Shown here: positions 44,101-56,945 of the stretch, in pieces | Layout: each line of letters begins with the position of its first letter | Position numbering within the stretch: the stretch's first letter is position 1 | NCBI GenBank assembly: GCA_030544235.1 | Contig: CM060462.1 | Location: forward strand, 38,175,526 to 38,239,525 | Direction: 5' to 3' | DNA length: 64,000 nucleotides | Source of the DNA: Lepturacanthus savala | Taxonomy: Eukaryota > Chordata > Actinopteri > Scombriformes > Trichiuridae | Position numbers and translations under genes: made by a program | The notes under the pieces: model-generated | Seen by the model: only the letters and a program-made list of their open reading frames with translations | The model's database searches: none | What the model was told of the DNA's origin: nothing

Positions 44101-46288
44101 TTCTGCTTAGTTTCTCATGAAATTCATCATGAAAAGTCAACACATTTATAAAATAGACTTTGGTTTCTTGTTATTTAAAAACCCATTTGTTCCATTTTGC
44201 TTTATGAAAATCACATTAAATGTCAATGGAGTGCAATGATTAATAAGATAAGAGTTCAAAGATCAATTATTTGTCCATAAAATCATAAAAAACACACTTT
44301 TATATACAAATAAAGACAAGAAGGACCATTGAAAAAGTTAGTTTCTGTTGTATTTCAAAATAAAAGCCCAATATTTTTGACACAAATGATAAATATGAAA
44401 TATTTATCCAGCTAGAATATAAAACTAGTTGATAGCAAGTGTTTTTATAAGTGTTAAACTACCTGGTAGAGTGTTTGTTGGGTTTCACCACCTCCTCCAT
44501 CCTGCTACAGGTCTATTTGTCTCTAATCCTCCTGCCCATTAGTGGATTGGAGGCTGAAACGCTGCAAAACTCCAGTTTGGAGCCAGGATGATGGAAATGA
44601 CTTCCTCTCTGTGGCCAGGAGTGTATTTCAAATGTAATTGAGTTTGGTGCAAAAGTGGCGTTTTTATGACAAAAAAGAAAAAAAAAGAATGGAGGTGTGT
44701 TATTTCCCTTTTGGATACGCAGCCAAACTTTCTTTCCGAGCTCCCATTCATCTCCAGAATAACTCACCTGTGTGTTTTCATGTGTGGTTGCTTACATTTT
44801 ACAGCCGTGTCCTTTTTCAGACCTTGTGTTGTTGTGTTTTTGTTTTTTTCGGACTCCTCCGCCACTCGGCTCGCTGTTATTAAATGAAAAGACCCCGGGT
44901 TGCAGGGCAGCGTATTGGCACTTGCTGTTGCAGCCTGTTGGGCGGCGACCAAATTCAATTTATTTCTCTGCCAGACGAATGCAAAAAAAAAAAAAAAGTA
45001 GAACTTTTATTTGTCACAGGCTCTTAGGGATTATTCCTGATTCTTGATTTTTTTTCCCGTAAACGTCTTTTATTTTGCTGGACGGTGCAGGTCAATAGGT
45101 TTGGCCTCTCCCCCGTCCCGATTCTCTGTGTATAAGCGTTTTTTTTGTTTTTTTCGGCAGCATCTGGAGCCTCTAAATGGATATTGGAGCCCCCGAAAAA
45201 AAAAAGAATGTTGGACAATGGTTGAGATTGATGAGTGTTTGGGCGCTGACCCCCGTCTGCATCTGGCAGGAACAAAGTCAGGCAGGTGTGACAGCCAGCA
45301 TCCATCTACTAGTCAGCTGGAATACACACACACACACACACATTATTCAGAGGCTGAAACACACACACATAAAAACAGGAAAAAATAGAAAAGGCTTTCC
45401 TGGCAAGCGTCAGTGTGTGTCTTTCCAGGAAGGAGTTGTTTTGTGACGGCGACTTCCTTAATGTCTGCTCGCTCTCATGTCTTATTACCGCAGATAAATG
45501 GAGCCGTGTTGGAACGTTGTCGTCACATCCATTCACTCCAGTGCTGCTTTTAATGGTTCTACGACTGGAAATGGCAGGAATATATAGAGAAATATAAGAA
45601 AAAAGCTGTAATCCTAATATTAGGATAGTTCTTTTTAAACTTTTTAAAATCCAGATTTAAGAATCATTCATCAGGTTTCGATGAATTTATATTGTTTCTT
45701 GTCATTTGAAGTAAAATAAGTAAAAGTTCCCTTTGATATGACTAATAATGAATGAGAAGAATCATTTCCATTAGTTTCTTGTACATTTGTTTTAAACATA
45801 TATAATCGAATTAAAATATTAACAAAAATAGAGGAAATTAAAATATAAGGTAAAGTGGTGTATGTATAAACACATGGAGTCAGTGACAAATAATGTCAAA
45901 AAACCTTCAAAATACAGATTTAAGAAGAATTCATCAGGTCTAAGTATGTTAAATATGTGTTAAAAATGGTAAAAATCTCATTTTTTAAACAGAAAGTACA
46001 AAAAATGACACAAGATGTCAAATGGTTTTACTGAAAAAAAGAAGAATGATGAATAAAATAATTAATAATAATAATAAATAAAATATATAAAATATATAAT
46101 CCACAGAGAATATGACACTAGTTGATAACATTTTTATTTTTTGGAATATTTTTAAAAACTTTTAAAGAGAGTTAAAATATATGATAATAATTCAGTTTTC
46201 ACTTTAATAACATTATATATTATAACAAATATGGTGTTATCAGTTTCAACCAATATTTATTTACTTCAATAAAAATATAAAAAAAAAT

Positions 46289-46290
<2 letters not shown>
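44101..46290. other. Intronic stretch, partly complex, no gene
   Basis: It includes the 44575-44655 duplicate partner, a poly-A run near 44983, a CA run at 45325-45341 and a family C tail at 44230-44300. The block 44800-45300 is complex and could hold regulatory sequence. The short frames seen have no domain. Confidence 0.35.
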
Positions 46291-46291
<1 letters not shown>

Positions 46292-46354
<63 letters not shown>

Positions 46355-46466
46355 TGTATATATATATATATATATATATACAGTATATATATATATATAT
46401 ATATATATACTGTATATATATATATATATATATATACTGTATATATATATATAGAGAGAGAGAGAG
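46292..46466. repeat. (TA)n with CTG interruptions, ending in (GA)n
   Basis: TA array broken four times by TACTGTATA or TACAGTATA, with a short GA run at 46453-46466. Tyr/Ile open frames are artefacts. Confidence 0.95.
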
Positions 46467-46484
46467 ACGCAGAAACAAACATGG

Positions 46485-46765
46485 AAAGTCCGTTTCTGTT
46501 GCATTTCAAAATAAAAGTCCAAAAAGTAAATCCAAGGCTCTTTTTGGTCCTATATATATAAATTTTCCCCAAAATTTGATATTTTTCTTTCATGTTTGCA
46601 AATTATGACCTCATCAGTTCAGCTTTATTGTTTATTGGCCAGTTATGAAGTTATTGCTCTATTACCTTTTAAAAAGAGCCACATTAATTACTGAATTAGC
46701 AGCTGCAGCAACTGAATTTGATTTAACGTCACGGTTAATTCACCGAAAAATGAAATAAATAGAAA
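46485..46765 (-). repeat. Dispersed repeat family B, copy 5 (inverted)
   Basis: TTGCATTTCAAAATAAAAGTCCAAAAAG, TTATGACCTCATCAGTTCAG, GTTATTGCTCTATTACC and ATTTAACGTCACGGTTAATTCACC match copy 2 at 40400-40880. Confidence 0.75.
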
Positions 46766-47930
46766 TACAATGATACATTACTGTTTAAAGGTTTGGGGTC
46801 ACTTAGATATTTAACCATAGGACTTTAACAGAAACACTAAAAGAAGAAGATCAGAACATTTATTTATATTTTAACTTCATGCTATTGCATTGCTATTTTT
46901 TACAGTGAAAAATGCATCAAGTACAATTGAGTGGACAAATAAATCTTTATAGAATAAACCATGTTTTACATCCATAAAGATGAATAAAACACTTCTTATA
47001 ATTCATGCATTTCACTACTTCTACTCCAGATTTTGGATATTTCTGGATCTCTGTGCTTGAAGCTTTGAGGTAAAACTTCCTCTGAGATTTCACCAAAAAA
47101 AAAAGGAACTTAAATATGGAATTTCACTTTGCTCTGAACATTTTCATCATAAATTGCAAAGCAACGGTTTTATGCAAAATCAGCTCCTCTGTTACGGTGG
47201 AAAATCTACAGAATCCACAGAAAAAAAATCCCTTTCTACCAAACTGTTGACTGATGTTTCATAGATTGTTGGAAATAGACGTTAATGTTGAATAATGAAA
47301 TATACGTGTTTAATACAGTTAAAACACAAAGCTCTGTCCAACCAGAACTACATGCAGGGCTATGTGTCATATTTCCTTTGTTTTTTATTGGAATTTTCAG
47401 ATTTAACAACAGAAATCCATCTATTTAGTTCAAAATACACACGTTCATCATTATTTCGGAGGTGGATCACAACTTTCTCGCTATATTTCCCAGTTAATTA
47501 TTCACCGTGTGCAGGATTTTGATCAATTTCTTTACTCCATGAAACGCACTGAGGGAAGTCCAGCTTTTCTATCAATAATAATGTATAATGCAGCCTGAGT
47601 AATTATTAAAGTTATGTCTCTATATCAGAGTTACAGCTGAGAAAAGTGAGCTTCATGTTTACGACCTGTCTCAGCTGATTTTATCCTTAATCAATATTAT
47701 TAGTTTTCCCTTTTAAATCCATGTGGATTAAAAATAGAGAAGCTGTGAACATCTGGATGAAGGACAGATGTTTGTAGGACAGTCAATAAGGAAAGAAGAG
47801 AGTATAAATTAATGTTAAACATTAAAACAATATTTATACACTGTTAAACTTTAAAAAATACTATTTACTTACATTTACTACATAATTATTTGACAGTAAA
47901 TGTAGTGTACTTGTGTTTATAGTCCTTACT
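46766..47930. other. Intronic stretch, no gene
   Basis: AT-rich. 47490-47790 is complex and repeat-poor and is a possible conserved element. The frame at 47295-47522 has no domain. Confidence 0.3.
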
Positions 47931-47949
47931 GTGAAAATTAAATAACAAA

Positions 47950-48250
47950 TTAATAAATATTGTGATTTCAGTTGTATTTACAGTACTTTGTGTTTAATTG
48001 TACAATACAAATTAATTAAAATTGGGATTTTAGTTGTATTTACAGTATAGATGATTAATTATACAGTAAAAATCAATTCAAATTGATTGATTTCATTTGG
48101 ATTTACAGTAATTATTTGATTAATTATACAAAATAATTCCATAAATACTGTTATTTAAGTCGTATTTACAGTATTAGGTGATTAACTGTAAAATAATAAT
48201 AATAAAACATTAAATACTGTGATTTTAGTTGTAGTTACAGTATTGAAGTG
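47950..48250 (+). repeat. Degenerate ~62 bp tandem repeat
   Basis: A core TTTTAGTTGTATTTACAGTA recurs at about 47965, 48028, 48090, 48152 and 48224, each followed by TTAATTGTACAATA-like sequence and TAAATACTGTGA. About five units. Confidence 0.75.
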
Positions 48251-48459
48251 TCTTATAAAACTGTAATATAATGCAGTATTTATGACTGATTTTCTGCAGT
48301 AATACTTCAAATACTGTGATTTATTGTACAATATACAGTAATTTACTATAATAATAGTAATTTACAGTAACATTACTGTGTTTAACACAGTAAATAACTG
48401 CAGTTCTCACTATAGAGCCACAGAAAAAAAGCACAAATCTTTGATTTTACAGATACTTT

Positions 48460-48563
<104 letters not shown>

Positions 48564-48770
48564 GCTGCAGCTGTTTCAGCTGTTTCTGGACCAGTTCTGC
48601 TGCTTCTAGCAGTAAAAAGGTTTGTTAGAGTCTGATGGACCAGGCCCTGAGGTACTGGATCCATCTGCTGGATCCATCCTAGACCACCTCCTCTACCCTG
48701 TAGAGAAAAACCCCCAGAGTCCTCCTCCCTGATGAAAACCACAGGTGGAGGTGGGACATCCCAGAAATAA

Positions 48771-49438
48771 AGATGAGAGAGAGAGAGAGAGAGGAGGGGA
48801 GAGAGAGAGAGAGAGAGAGAAACTACCTGTTGATGAAGGAAGGAAGGAAAGAAGGAAGGAAGGAAGGAAGGAAGGAAGGAAGGAAGGAAGGAAGGAAGGA
48901 AGGAAGGAAGGAAAGAAGGAAGGAAGGAAGGAAGGAAGGAAGGAAGGAAGGAAGGAAGGAAAGAAGGGAAGAAAGAGGAAGGATGGAAGAAAGCATGGAG
49001 GAAAAAGTGAGGAAGGGGAAAGGGAAAATGGTGGAGAAGGAAGGTCGAGAGGAAAAGAAAAAAGGGAAGAAGGATAGAGGAAAGAAGTCAGGAAGGGAGG
49101 GAAGGAAGGAAGGAAGGAAATATGAGGAAGGAAGGTAAGAAAGTAGGGAGGGAGGAAAAAATGAAGGAAGGAACCATTTGGAAGAAAGGAAAAAAGGAAA
49201 GGAGGATGGAGGCATGTAAGGAAAGAAGTAAGGAAAAGTAAGGAAGGAAGGAAAGAAGAAAGAGAGGAAGGAAGAACAGAGGAGGAAAGTAGGGAGGAAA
49301 TAAGCATGGAAGGTAAAAGGTAAAGAGGGAGGAGGAGGAGAGGAGTAGGAGGAGGAGAGGAGGAGGAGGAGGAGAGGAGGAGAGAGGAGGAGGAGAGAGG
49401 AGGAGAGAGGAGGAGGAGGAGAGAGGAGGATAACAGGA
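48771..49438 (+). repeat. Long polypurine tract: (GA)n, (GGAA)n, (GGA)n
   Basis: About 670 bases, mostly purine on the plus strand: GA runs, then GGAA repeats with minor variants, then GGA/GAGAGGAGGA repeats. The 309-codon minus frame and 110-121-codon plus frames across it are Ser/Pro/Leu/Phe- or Lys/Glu/Arg-rich artefacts. Confidence 0.95.
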
Positions 49439-49559
49439 AGGTGTCATGGCCGTCGCAGCGTGAGGCGACACAGACGAGTCTGTTTCGTGTCTCTTGTCGA
49501 CTTATTTCTCTTCTTCTCCTTTGTTCTCCCTCTGCCTGCAAGACAGACTGAAGCATCAC

Positions 49560-49560
<1 letters not shown>

Positions 49561-49622
<62 letters not shown>
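49561..49622. repeat. (CA)n microsatellite
   Basis: Pure CA array. Confidence 0.95.
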
Positions 49623-49627
<5 letters not shown>

Positions 49628-49726
49628 GCAGCGTTTGTTCCCGTCCACTCAGAGCTGATCTGACACCTTAAAAAAAAGCAAAAAGCGACTCAGACTCAGA
49701 CCAAGGTGTCCACCTGAGGACCCCCC

Positions 49727-49827
<101 letters not shown>

Positions 49828-49829
49828 CG

Positions 49830-51580
49830 GCTGCCAGCAGCTTTCTATGAGGTCGACAGCTTAATTGTAGCTGCCACAGCGGAGCCTCTTCTTCATTTTT
49901 TCCCGTCTTTTGGTCCTCATCCTGTGGACGGAGCCGTTATTTGCACGTCTGGTGATTGTTGTGATGTCACAACCGCTCACGGGGCCAGACACAGCATCAT
50001 TAACGCAGCTGCTGGAGTCTTCATTTATGAGGAGCCTTTTGTTCTTTTAGGCCCGAGCAAATACTTGTTGGTGCTACCTGCCTGTTAGAAGCTGTATTCC
50101 ATGGAGAGACGTGTTGGATCTTTGGATCTTTGTGCAGGAAACTACAGCAGCAACACGCTGAGTCTTTGTGCCTTTTTCTCTCTCCTCGGTGGTTTGGATG
50201 TTTCTGATGAGCAGGAGAGATGAGGAGCTGCTGCAAACTCGGAAGGAGATTTTTAGTTTTCTTAATGAAGTAAAATTTGATTGATTAAACCATGAATGAG
50301 CATCAGAGAGCCAACATGGCACTGCTGTTTCAAAATAAAAGCATGTGTTTATTCATCAGCTGACTGTGATAGATGCCAATTAATCAACCAATAAATCTGT
50401 ATGCAAATGGACTTTAAATTGAACATGAACACAAGTTTAAAACTATATTTTGAAAGGTATTTAACATTTTGGCTTTATTTTCTTTTTTTTATCTTATATT
50501 ATAATTTTATCTTTGTTTTTGTTCATGTTTTCAGTTGATTTTACATTTTTAACTAATAAAGTAACATTTTTGGGTAAATAAATATTAAACTAATGGAAAT
50601 GGTGGAACTTTTACTTATTTCATTAATATCCCTTCATTAACATATATTTTTTAGATTAATGTGCGTACATGTGTGCTGGTATATTTGTGTTTGAAAGCTG
50701 CACACTATATTATTAAAATAAGAATATTAATGTTATTTTTTATTCTAACCTCCATTATTTCTCCGTTTGGTCTGATTCCATCAGGACTCGTGTCCTTTTC
50801 TCTCTCAGGACCAGACGAGCGACTTCTTTCCAAGTTGGTAGTAATTAATTCCTCGTTTGTAAATACAGGCTTTAAAATTAATTTACTGCCTGATTATTTA
50901 TAGCTCACGACTAATCTCAAGGAAGGAACTCGTCGCTCACAAAGATTAAACAGGTTTCCTGCGTATCTTCATTTATTTTTTTTAATTGTGTTCGTTTCTA
51001 AGTCAGTGAGTAGGATTCAGACTAGACTGACGCGTATCCTCGTGTCCTGAGGCCAGAATCTGAGCGTCGCCCACTGACCACAGCAGGAGAGGAGTCACGT
51101 TCCCTGCTGGTTTGGATCCTTAATGACTCTCTTTGCCTTTTTTCCTGCAGCGATGATGTGATTGTGGATCTTCTACTGTATTTTTCAGCTGATTGAACCA
51201 CTCTGCAGGACGCTGTAGAGTGGAAATTCCTCAGTATTTTAGAGGAAATGTGGAATTTTCCTCCTAAATATGTGCGGTGAAACAGTCTCTGCTGTTCATG
51301 CTCCACTTGAATCAACATGCAGCTTCAGCTCAGATCCTCTGAGATGTGGACTGAGGTTCTTAATCACACGTTTTGCATGTGAAGTGGCCACTTTCAGGAC
51401 TGAATCTGAGACCTGGTGACGCATGTAAGAGCAATACTCACAAACATGTTTAATCCTCCTCAGGACACAGCATTCACAGCTAAATCCTCATGTTCTTTCA
51501 CTTATTTACTGATATTAAAACATTCAGCTTCATTTTGGATCACTTCCTGCAGCTTTACTGTGTCTATGTCTATGTTTTTA
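49830..51580. other. Intronic stretch, no gene
   Basis: Low-repeat sequence. 50745-50960 is complex (CCAAGTTGGTAGTAATTAATTCC and onward) and a candidate conserved element. Short frames on both strands have no domain. Confidence 0.35.
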
Positions 51581-51584
51581 AAGT

Positions 51585-51805
51585 TGGGTGTGAAAAGGGG
51601 GCTTTTATTTTGAAGGACATACAATTTACAAGGTCACATGACCAGGATATCCCTATTGCTGATGGACATCCAAACCAAAGGTTGTGTTTTATTCAGAATT
51701 TGGGAAAATATTCACCCAATAAAAACACTGAACTTGAATTTAAGTAAATTTTGAATGGAACAATATGCAAATATGTCAAATTCCTACTGTATCCAACCTA
51801 AATGA
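51585..51805 (+). repeat. Dispersed repeat family A, copy 7
   Basis: GGTGTGAAAAGGGGGC, TTTTATTTTGAAGGACATAC, GGTCACATGACCAGGATATC, GCTGATGGACATCC and AACAATATGCAAATATGTC, then AACCTAAATG. This gives the clearest head of the family. Confidence 0.8.
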
Positions 51806-51889
51806 GTTTGTACACCTGCAGTCTTATGCCCATATATGGTTATTATTGGGCATTTTTGAGAAAAATGGGGTAATAACACAGCTGTGAAC

Positions 51890-52085
51890 AATTCCAATTT
51901 CCATGCATATAATTCTATTAGTTGAGTCATTCACCGTCTATTTGCTTGTGAAGAAACTGTCATTTTAATGACTGACAGCTATAGTTGCTGGTTGCACAAA
52001 TCTGCCCATTTATTCCAGGTACAACGTTCTTGTTTTGAGTTATTCTAGAGACTTAAGTGATTAAATAAATATATACATGTCAGGG
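51890..52085. repeat. Family E MITE-like repeat, partial copy
   Basis: TTGAGTCATTCACC, ACTGTCATTTTAATGACTGAC and TTATTCTAGAGACTTAAGTGATTAAATA match the interior of the element at 43035-43380 and 56635-56945. Confidence 0.6.
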
Positions 52086-52699
52086 GTGAAAATCATAATA
52101 ATTTAAATGAAATGACTCTTTCTGGGAGGGTTTGTTTCCTCCATGTTCTCAGGAGATATTCTCAGTGTCTAATATCATGTTAGTGAACAAAAATATAAGA
52201 AACAATTAGTTTTTTTTCATTTTAAGTAGGAAATGACACTAAACAAGAACTTATTTGTTATATTTTACTAATGTCAAGGTCTCATATCTGCACTTTTCTT
52301 GGTTTTATTTGAAGTTTTGATACCACCAACATGATATATTTAATATTTAATGTAGAAAAACTCACTGGGGGTTTTTTCAGGGCTCAGGAGTTCCAGGAAA
52401 CTCAGGTCGTGTTTGATCTGTCTCATTAATATTCATGAGCGTCTCTTCTGATTGGCTGATTTTCACTTGGAGTGTTGAGTGCAATGAATACAGGTGGACT
52501 CTAAGAAATAAAGTGGTACATTTGGTAAATGAGGCTCCAATTATACAAATCTGCACAAACACAGGAACAATCTGATTAAATTCAATTAAAACTCTCCTGT
52601 GGGTAAGTTTGAGTTTATATATTATTTTTTCTGCAATTTGGATGTAGATCTGGTCAAAAGATCAGAGATTTGATTGAGATATAAGATTCACACTGTGCT

Positions 52700-53900
52700 T
52701 CTACTATGTTACATGAGCTTTATATGATTTATAACCATGAATGAAACCACCCAAAACTAGTTTATATAAGTATAGAGTATAAAACAGTATAAAACAGTAT
52801 GAAACGTTCTGAAAAGAGACTGTATGGATGTGTGTGAATAGGAGAATGTTGGTGTAAGATGTCCATTTAATAAATACGTTTATTTAAAGATTCACAGTAG
52901 ATGCAACATCTTGTTTCCACATATGGTCCAGAAGGTGCAGGATTTAACGTGTTATGCTCTGGAAAATAATGCAGATAATGTAAATAGGTGCTGTTTTTAG
53001 ATATTTGTACATAAATTGAGTATTATACTTCATACATTCAATTAATATTCTGCATTTTCACCATCACATTCATTCGTAGCAGAGTAAAACTGCACTTTTA
53101 TTATTTTACATGAGCTTTATATGATTTATAACCATGAATTTAACCATCACAGCAGATAAACTAGTTCATTTTCCCCATAATAATATAACATCCTTATCAC
53201 GTCTTACTGAGAAAATGTACTTATACTTTTACATCAATTCCAGTTTTAAATATTGTAGATTATTATTCTGCATCAGCTCCTCCTACATAGTTAATAGAAG
53301 TGTCTATTTAACATTTGATAATTACTATAAGTTTATTTAAAGATTCACAGAAGATGAAACATCCTGGTTTCACATATGGTCCAGAAGGTGCAGGATTTAA
53401 CAGGTGTTATCTGCTGCAAAATAGGTGCACACAGTGGAAATTAGCTCATACTTTCAAATTTCTACTCAAATTCAATTAATATTCTGCATTTACACCACCA
53501 CATTCATTCGTAGCAGAGTAAAACTGCACTTTTACTAATTGACATGAGCTTTATATGATTTATAAGCATCAATTTAACCAGCTAGTAGTATATAAAGTAG
53601 ATAAAACAGTCCTATATATATTCAGCAGTATTAAAACCCAATAACAATAATTGTTTTGCTCCTAATTAGCTAATAATTAATCAGTTTATTCAAGAACATG
53701 TCTTCTACTCTGGGAAATAAGTGCAAACAGCATCAATTAGCTCAGATTTGATATTTGAGTTTCTCATTTCCACTTAAATCCAATTAGATTCATTTATAGC
53801 AGAATAAAACTGTATTTCTTTTATTGTCCATGAGCGGTATATGATTTATAAGCATGAATTAAACCACCACAGCAGATAAAGTAGTAACTTTCCACATAAT
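52700..53900 (+). repeat. Degenerate tandem repeat with ~0.3-0.4 kb units
   Basis: ACATGAGCTTTATATGATTTATAA recurs at about 52712, 53106, 53540 and, as CATGAGCGGTATATGATTTATAA, at 53829. Between them CATATGGTCCAGAAGGTGCAGGATTTAAC, TTCAATTAATATTCTGCATTT and CATTCATTCGTAGCAGAGTAAAACTGC recur in the same order. Three to four diverged units. Confidence 0.75.
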
Positions 53901-53949
53901 ATACATGTATATCCAGTAATAAGGAGACATCCTTTATCAGTTTTAAACA

Positions 53950-54363
53950 TCACAGATGAACTCCTCATTCTCATTTTCTACTTTAGTTTCTCAGCAGCTT
54001 CAAACCGTCAAACTCAGCAGTCGCCGCCGTGACATTTGACGAGATCACAGGATAACGCGTTTGACAGATGAGTTTGTGATACTTACCCACGTCAACGCTC
54101 ATTTACTCAGCGGTTAAACTCCGAAAGGAAAAAGAGTGAGAGTGAAAGAAAAGAGGGAGGAGGAGGAAAAAAAGGCTTGAAATATGAATTACAAATGGGA
54201 GCGGGCGCCATCTGGACCGAGAAAACACACGTAGCGGAGAGAGCCCGGCGCGTTGAATCAAGACGTGCTACGGCATCCATCTGCACCTCGTGAAATCAAT
54301 CTCATTCCTTTGATTTGATTAGGTCAGCGGCACAGAAGAAAGAAAACTGTTGTGCTACTTGAT

Positions 54364-54365
<2 letters not shown>
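53950..54365. promoter_or_regulatory. Unique GC-richer block (candidate conserved element)
   Basis: Complex sequence with CpGs, e.g. GGGAGCGGGCGCCATCTGG and CGCGTTGAATCAAGACGTGC, then CCTTTGATTTGATTAGG. It stands out against AT-rich repeats on both sides. No open frame with a domain. Regulatory role is inference. Confidence 0.3.

Positions 54366-54409
<44 letters not shown>
54366..54409. repeat. (CA)n microsatellite with copied flank
   Basis: Pure CA array. It is followed within 90 bases by TATTTAACACCCAGCATGTGCAG and CTCCTCTAGTC, also found after the CA array at 43431. Confidence 0.9.
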
Positions 54410-54411
<2 letters not shown>

Positions 54412-54729
54412 TGGTCATGCTGTTTAGGGTAATGACAGTAGATGAGGTTAATGCTAAAATGTTCTTTGTCTATTTAACACCCAGCATGTGCAGCACGGCT
54501 CCTCTAGTCCTGCTCTTTCTACTTTTTTAACCATTTTTTGTCTCTTTTATTGATTAGAACAGTTTTTTTTATTGTTTATTGTGCTATGAGTCTTGATCAC
54601 TGTCTTTTCCCTGAGAGTTGGATAATAAGGATTCCAGAGATGAAATAATAAGCGCCAAAGACGATTTACGCTAATATATTTAATAGGGATAATTATAGGA
54701 GATGTAATGAAGAACCTGAACCAGGACGT

Positions 54730-55025
54730 TAACTCCTGAAGTCCCAGGTGTATTTTTAGTTTTCCTGCTATAAATTATAATAAATGTGGAATCTAAATAC
54801 ATCTCCAACATGTGAGGGGACGACAGAAGAGTCAGAATCTATTTATGTTGCTGTTATAGAGACAATAGGGTTAGAATATTGAAGAAAAATGCTTTATTTA
54901 AAACTTAAAACGAGACCAAACTGACTCAAATCAGGGGAAAAATGATCTGCAATGTAAAGTTCAATGATTATTAAGATAATAGTTCAAAGATCAATTATTT
55001 GTCCATAAAAATCATGAATAAATAT
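54730..55025 (+). repeat. Dispersed repeat family C, copy 3
   Basis: GTTTTCCTGCTATAAATTATAA, CAACATGTGAGGGGACGACAGAAGAG, ATCTATTTATGTTGCTGTTATAG and CAATTATTTGTCCAT in order. The fullest plus-strand copy. Confidence 0.8.
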
Positions 55026-55029
55026 CAGA

Positions 55030-55165
55030 AAAATTTATTTGTTCCTGTATGCAACAATATGCAAATATGTAAAATTCCTACACATACAACCTAATGGAGA
55101 CCTGTTTATATAGCAGGAAACCATACTGAGACTATGTTGACAACTATTTCTTACATATTTAACTA
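55030..55165 (+). repeat. Dispersed repeat family A, partial copy 8
   Basis: AACAATATGCAAATATGTAAAATTCC, ACAACCTAATGGAG and ACTATGTTGACAAC match the second half of family A. It directly abuts a family C copy. Confidence 0.7.
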
Positions 55166-55166
55166 T

Positions 55167-55300
55167 TAGAGATGGGCCGATCCGATACCTGGATCAGATA
55201 TCGGCTCCGATATCGACCAATCAGCTGGATCGGATGAAAGATGCCGATCCAGTGTTCTGATCCAGTCATGAATCTAATTACTTTGATTCTGTGTTTGCTG
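55167..55300. mobile_element. Fragment of a GATCCGATA-type fish repeat
   Basis: AGAGATGGGCCGATCCGATACCTGGATCAGATATCGGCTCCGATATCG, with internal GCTGGATCGGATGAAAGATGCCGATCC. The sequence is built from repeated GATCGGAT palindromes and resembles a transposon-end repeat that I associate with teleost genomes (from memory). Only one end is seen here. Confidence 0.55.
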
Positions 55301-55317
55301 CTGGTTATGTCATCATG

Positions 55318-55390
55318 CAGAGCAGCACAGCATGTTAGCAACATGCTAGCAGCATGTTAGCAGCATGCTAACAGCGTGCTAACAGCATTC
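55318..55390. repeat. Short GCTAGCAGCATGTTA tandem repeat
   Basis: About five imperfect units of GCATGYTAGCARCATG between 55328 and 55388. Confidence 0.8.
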
Positions 55391-56630
55391 AAGAGAACAA
55401 TTCCGACCGCTGTGTGTGACATCTACAACATGAACATTGTGAGGGAGGTAATAACGTTGTTAAATAAACACCACAAACAACAACCAGACTCTGAACGACG
55501 CTAACAAGCTGCTACTGAAGGATGTTTATCCCAGTGAGAAGTTCTGAGTAGAGGGAACGTGTTGGTCTGATGAATCAATGCTTCATCTTCACAGTAGCAA
55601 TGAACACCAGGTAAAAAACTAAAGAAAATCTGGTACAAAAAAAGAAAAAACAGGCAAAAAACAGCGTTATTCAGCATTATCAAGACAGATTCAGGACTGG
55701 ATGGAACAGACTTTTTTCTCTTTTGCTTATTTTTTCTTGTCTTAACTTTTTTGTTTTCCTCCTTTTTCTATGTTTTTCAGTTTTTCATTTTATGACTCTA
55801 AGGTACTTAGACACCATTTTGCTGTATTTTTACACCAATAGCAGACATTTGCTTCAGAACTTGCAGTAAAAACCCATTTTTGTCCTCTAATAATTGGTAT
55901 TAACACAAACTACGACTCATATTTTAAAGGAAACATCCTTTTCTTTTGCTGAAATCACAGGATTTTTCTCTCCAGGTCTTAAATCGTGGCTGCAGAACTC
56001 TTCTTCAGGATGAATCTCTTACACCAGCAGTCGTGTTTTTCCTTTTCTATTTTTTTTTCCTAGCATTGATAGCTGCATCGGCCACAGACCGATCGTCTAA
56101 TGCCTCCTTGTTCCAACAACAGAAACGTAATGAGCAGGCGACGGAAATCCATACAGAAGATTGGTAGCGTACAGCAACAACAGGTCCTCCTGGTGCAGCT
56201 GAGAGCTGCTGCAGCAGCATTATACACACTTGTTTTATTTTCCTATTTCCCCATTCGGTGCCACGGGTGACACCTCACCCTCCTAGGATTAAAATGCATC
56301 CTCCCATCCATCCCTACTCAACAAACAAAAGGCTTTTCATGGCTGGCTAAACCTAATTGCGTTGCCCTCTTGTACTGAAGGCACTGACTTTGACTTATTC
56401 TGCAGCAGTAATAACGTGCCGCCGGTGATGCGATGCTACGCGTGTGCTGTTGCTCAAAGTGCAGAGATGGACACGGAACACATTAGCCCTGATTGACCTC
56501 GGGACAAATTACACACAAATCCTCAACAAATTCTATCTGTTCTTGATTTTTTTTCCTTCTTCTTGTTCGTCTCATTAATTCGCGATTGTCCGAGAGGAAA
56601 ATAAAAACTAAATAAAAGGGAAAAGCGGAT
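55391..56630. other. Intronic stretch, no gene
   Basis: 55690-55840 is T-rich. 56240-56530 is complex with CpGs (AACGTGCCGCCGGTGATGCG) and may be a conserved element. No domain in any frame. Confidence 0.35.
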
Positions 56631-56634
56631 GGAT

Positions 56635-56945
56635 TAGCCCTTTAAACAGACGTTTTCAGTTGAGTCACTAACAATCATGTTATGCATCTATTTTTATTCC
56701 CATTTTATTCTCTTTTATTTGCAGAAAATAACATTTTAATGGCTTTTATAGTTGCCGCTTGCACAAATCATTAAATGGAAGAGGAAGTTGATGAGGAAGC
56801 ACTTTGAAACCTAATTTTTTTGCTTAAAACCTTTTGTCTAAGTTCGTCTATTATGTCACTAGAAACAGAAAAAGCTGCACGAGAAACAGTTAGATGTTTA
56901 TCTTAAATATTATATGACAGGCTCATAGGCTTCAATAGGTTAATG
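56635..56945. repeat. Family E MITE-like repeat, copy 3 (diverged)
   Basis: TTAGCCCTTTAAACAGACGTTTTCAGTTGAGTCACTAACAATCATGTTATG at the left and ATATGACAGGCTCATAGGC..CAATAGGTTAA at the right, equivalent to the ends of 43035-43380. Confidence 0.6.

Noticed and set aside
48693..49622. 309-codon minus-strand open frame
   Set aside because: Translation of the GGAA/GGA and CA arrays (Ser/Pro/Leu/Phe and Cys/Val runs); no real protein signature.
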